A stretch of DNA of 64,000 bases from Owenia fusiformis (taxonomy: Eukaryota > Annelida > Polychaeta > Sabellida > Oweniidae). Numbering within the stretch: position 1 is the stretch's first letter; every line of letters starts with the position of its first letter. Under the pieces are notes generated by a model, which saw nothing but the letters and a program-made list of their open reading frames with translations, did no database searches and was not told the DNA's origin. Below, piece by piece: positions 61,530 through 64,000 of the stretch. Where the stretch lies: positions 32,372,710 through 32,436,709 of the forward strand of contig CAIIXF020000006.1 of assembly GCA_903813345.2 (NCBI GenBank), written 5' to 3'. Made by a program: the position numbers and the translations under genes.

Positions 61530-62497
61530 CTGCTTCATTATTCGTATTTTACTATATGTATTCGTAAATTGAACTTCTGTACTTGTTAAATGCACATTTA
61601 TGTTCGTAACTTGAGTATTTTCATTCATTGTTTGCCTTTTCTGTTCGTTAATCTATTTTGTTTCGTTAAAACGTATATGTATGTGTTTTATACTGAAATA
61701 CATTCAAAAGTCCTTAAACGCATTTGTTAGTGACACATTGTTTATCCGTATACAAATAAAATGAGTTCATTTTGTACCTTTATCATTGTTTCTGCAAATA
61801 TATTAATTTGATATCTACGAACTGAATGTCAAATTTATCAATGAATAAGTACTAGCCTTGGCATTTTTATTTTTTAATTTACGAATTTATGTTCGTAGCA
61901 AGGTAATATGTTTTCGTAAAAGTGCACATTTATTGTTCGTAAATATTGTCATTTGTATTCGTAAATTGCACTTTTATATTCGTTTTTCATTGGTTTATTA
62001 AGATCACGTGATCATTCTCAACGAGACATGGTCAACCCATGGTTAAAGGCATCGCCCCCTCCCCCACACATGTCATGTCACGTGACCTTTGCCTCGAGAC
62101 TTGCAGTCAGTTATATTCGTTAATTCACATTTGTATTCGTAAACTCACATTTATATTCGTAAAGTTTCATTTTATAATTCGCTAATGTACGAATATTAGT
62201 TTGCTTTCTGCAACAATTCATGGGTAATATGCAAGATTATCATTGGTAAAACTACATCTCTTCGATAAAATAACAGGCAGTTTTGGGGAAATTTACGAAT
62301 TGTAAGCTATGGTTGGCGAATAATAAATTGTTAGTTACAAATATTTCTAGTCCTTACAAACATAAAATGCACCCGAATTTAGTATCTGTTTGTTTATTTG
62401 ATACATCATATTTGTATTTGTAATTTGGGAACTCTATTTGTAAATGTTACATTAATATTCGTATAAGGGAATTTGTTCCAAACGAATAATGAAGCAG
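61530..62497. mobile_element. TIR element with many TTCGTAAA subterminal motifs
   Basis: CTGCTTCATTATTCGT (61530-61545) is exactly inverted at 62482-62497. Between them, more than ten copies of TTCGTAA(A/T/C), often as TTCGTAAATTGCAC or ACATTTATRTTCGT at ~25-40-bp spacing, cluster towards both ends. No clear duplication or ORF. Confidence 0.7.
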
Positions 62498-62935
62498 TTA
62501 TGACGCTATAGAAAACTAATACAAAAGTATTCCAGAGACTCTATAAATCTACTTGGCTAAGGTTTTATTTGAAGATACATTGCCCTATTATGCCTTGGTC
62601 ACATAGGCTCCGATCCGGGCGCCGTAGTGAAAATCGCAGCAAATGTGACATCGCAGCAATATTACATGTCAGGTAGGCCAGTGTTTTATATGGTGATTAT
62701 ATGCACTTGTTTACATGAACGTAAATCATTACATGAAATCTGCAGTCTTCCGGGTTTTATCTGGGTTTGTACCCAGCTAACAATTTTACGTTGTGATAAC
62801 GTCGTCAGAATATATGTCTCAAGTTGTAGCAACGTTAATATGGAACGTTGTAGGTACAGGAAGGTGTGGACTGAGGCTCGCACAGATGTTTAAAGAACAT
62901 TACATTTGACTTAAATATCACGTGTCAGGGGTCTA

Positions 62936-63085
62936 TTTCTCCAAACTCCGTAAAGTTACGGACCCGTAGAGTTACGATTTCCGTAAAATTTAAAAAAGTT
63001 ACGAGAAAGATGCGGAGTTTCAAATTGCATTTCTCCAAACTCCGTATCGTAATCGTATCTTAGTCCGCAAAGTTACGGAGATATG
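62936..63085. repeat. Repeated TTTCTCCAAACTCCGTA and GTTACGG motifs
   Basis: TTTCTCCAAACTCCGTA occurs at ~62937 and ~63031, with CGTAAAGTTACGG and GCAAAGTTACGGAG near each. A small direct-repeat element remnant. Confidence 0.5.
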
Positions 63086-63696
63086 ACGTCATTGTGCATT
63101 GTAAAAGGCCCAAAATATTATGATTCCGAATAAAATTATTTCAACTTCAAACAGTTAATGTGAACCTTAAATATTTTATCAGCAGGTATTTAATTGTTTG
63201 TGTTATATTATTTCAACATTTGAATTACATCCTCTAAATAGAATACAATAAATGAAGGTTTTGTTTTTAATTTTTTTCACTTCAATTACCCCAAAAGTTT
63301 GGTCTCTCAGCAGGATGTTAAACTTACTATGAACTTTTCAAGGCCCCGGACTTGAATCAGAGAAATTCCAATTACGACTGGACAGCTCTACACCCAAAAT
63401 ATTGTATAGAGTTTGGTCGGATCTGTGAATAAGATATCTACTTCGAAGTTTGACACTTGCAATAATGATTTACTTGATGAAAAAAAATCCAAGATTTACT
63501 CAATAGCAATGTAAAGACATTTTATTTAAAAACAATATCTTCATAAAAAATCAAATGGAGTTGCAACATCCAGCACTGAGTTAGCTAAAACCTCTTCTTT
63601 GCGTTGCTATATTATGGGGTTTCTAGATGGTCGCGAGTAAATCTCAGGCACGACATGGAAATCTGAAATTATAGAGGGCGCAAATCCAAGTGCACT

Positions 63697-63870
63697 TGTA
63701 CCGGAAGTCTGTCTAAATATGATTATTGAACCCATTAACAGCACACTAAGTGATTTTTGGTGATTGTTCTTAATCTAAAGTGATTGTTTTTAATACACTA
63801 AATTTTTAGTTTGTACCGGAAGTCTGTCTAAATATGATTATTGAACCCAGCACACTAAGTGATTTTTCCC
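63697..63870 (+). repeat. ~115-bp-spaced direct duplication plus AAGTGATT-type short repeats
   Basis: TTGTACCGGAAGTCTGTCTA ... CACTAAGTGATTTTT occurs at 63696 and 63811, the second lacking 6 nt (TTAACA). Downstream to the window edge, TAAGTGATTnTTnTTGATC-like units continue. The array runs off the end of the window. Confidence 0.75.
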
Positions 63871-64000
63871 GATCCAAAAATTTCTTCTGAGCCCTTGGTG
63901 TTCTTAATTCTAAGTGATTAATCTTGATCCTAGGTGATTGTTATTGATCTAAGTGATAATGTTTTTGATCCTTAGAAATATCCTCATGATCTTGATCTTT

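Overview
The window is animal nuclear DNA: AT-rich, intron-rich, with GT-AG splice sites and densely packed with transposable elements. Only one host gene is recognisable, a Polo-like kinase 1 (PLK1) orthologue on the plus strand. Eleven exons are visible between 1236 and 39327. The lengths sum to 1656 nt (551 codons plus stop) and all intron phases agree. Against human PLK1 numbering the visible protein starts at about residue 62, so the first exon(s) lie upstream of the window. Kinase landmarks (AGK lysine, HRD, DFG, T-loop threonine) and the polo-box domain (W-V-D-Y-S-D-K core, H-T-K pincer) are intact. The repeat content (Pearl/Helentron-like elements with a CCGT microsatellite and tandem core, CR1-type LINEs, Transib-, piggyBac-, hAT- and mariner-like elements) points to a marine invertebrate. 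A mollusc or other lophotrochozoan is my guess, but I cannot fix the phylum from the sequence alone.

Layout. 1-1235: intron or 5' part of the gene. 1236-13565: kinase exons 1-4, separated by introns holding a foldback element, a three-level nest (TTA-flanked element > mariner > hAT), a hAT inside a reversed Pearl-like fragment, and two broken LINEs. 13566-24267: a 10.7-kb intron with a foldback, a tRNA-derived SINE, and a 6.3-kb interval between piggyBac-like ends that contains two Pearl-like elements and a hAT. 24268-29657: exons 5-10, with a 2-kb element (CAC ends, 5-bp target duplication) in intron 6. 29658-39102: a 9.4-kb intron with three more Pearl-like copies, a TIR element, and a second copy of the 2-kb element. 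39103-39327: last exon, with a candidate poly(A) signal at 40011.

40020-64000 holds no recognisable host gene. It carries palindromic MITE-like elements, a nearly full-length CR1-type LINE (about 42.7-49.6 kb; ORF1 with an SGNH-hydrolase-like domain, ORF2 with endonuclease, reverse transcriptase and a zinc knuckle) interrupted by a nested DNA element, a foldback element inserted into another copy of its own family (50498-53468), a 338-bp higher-order satellite (53.5-55.6 kb), a second tandem-core element (55.7-57.1 kb), and further inverted-repeat elements.

The most informative relations are: (i) the SINE at 18.9-19.2 kb shares its 3' tail with the LINE at 49.5 kb; (ii) several unrelated TIR families here have CAC...GTG ends and 5-bp target duplications, as in Transib/RAG-type transposons; (iii) many insertions can be subtracted exactly using their target duplications, two of them restoring a LINE reading frame. 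All calls are by eye, without database searches.
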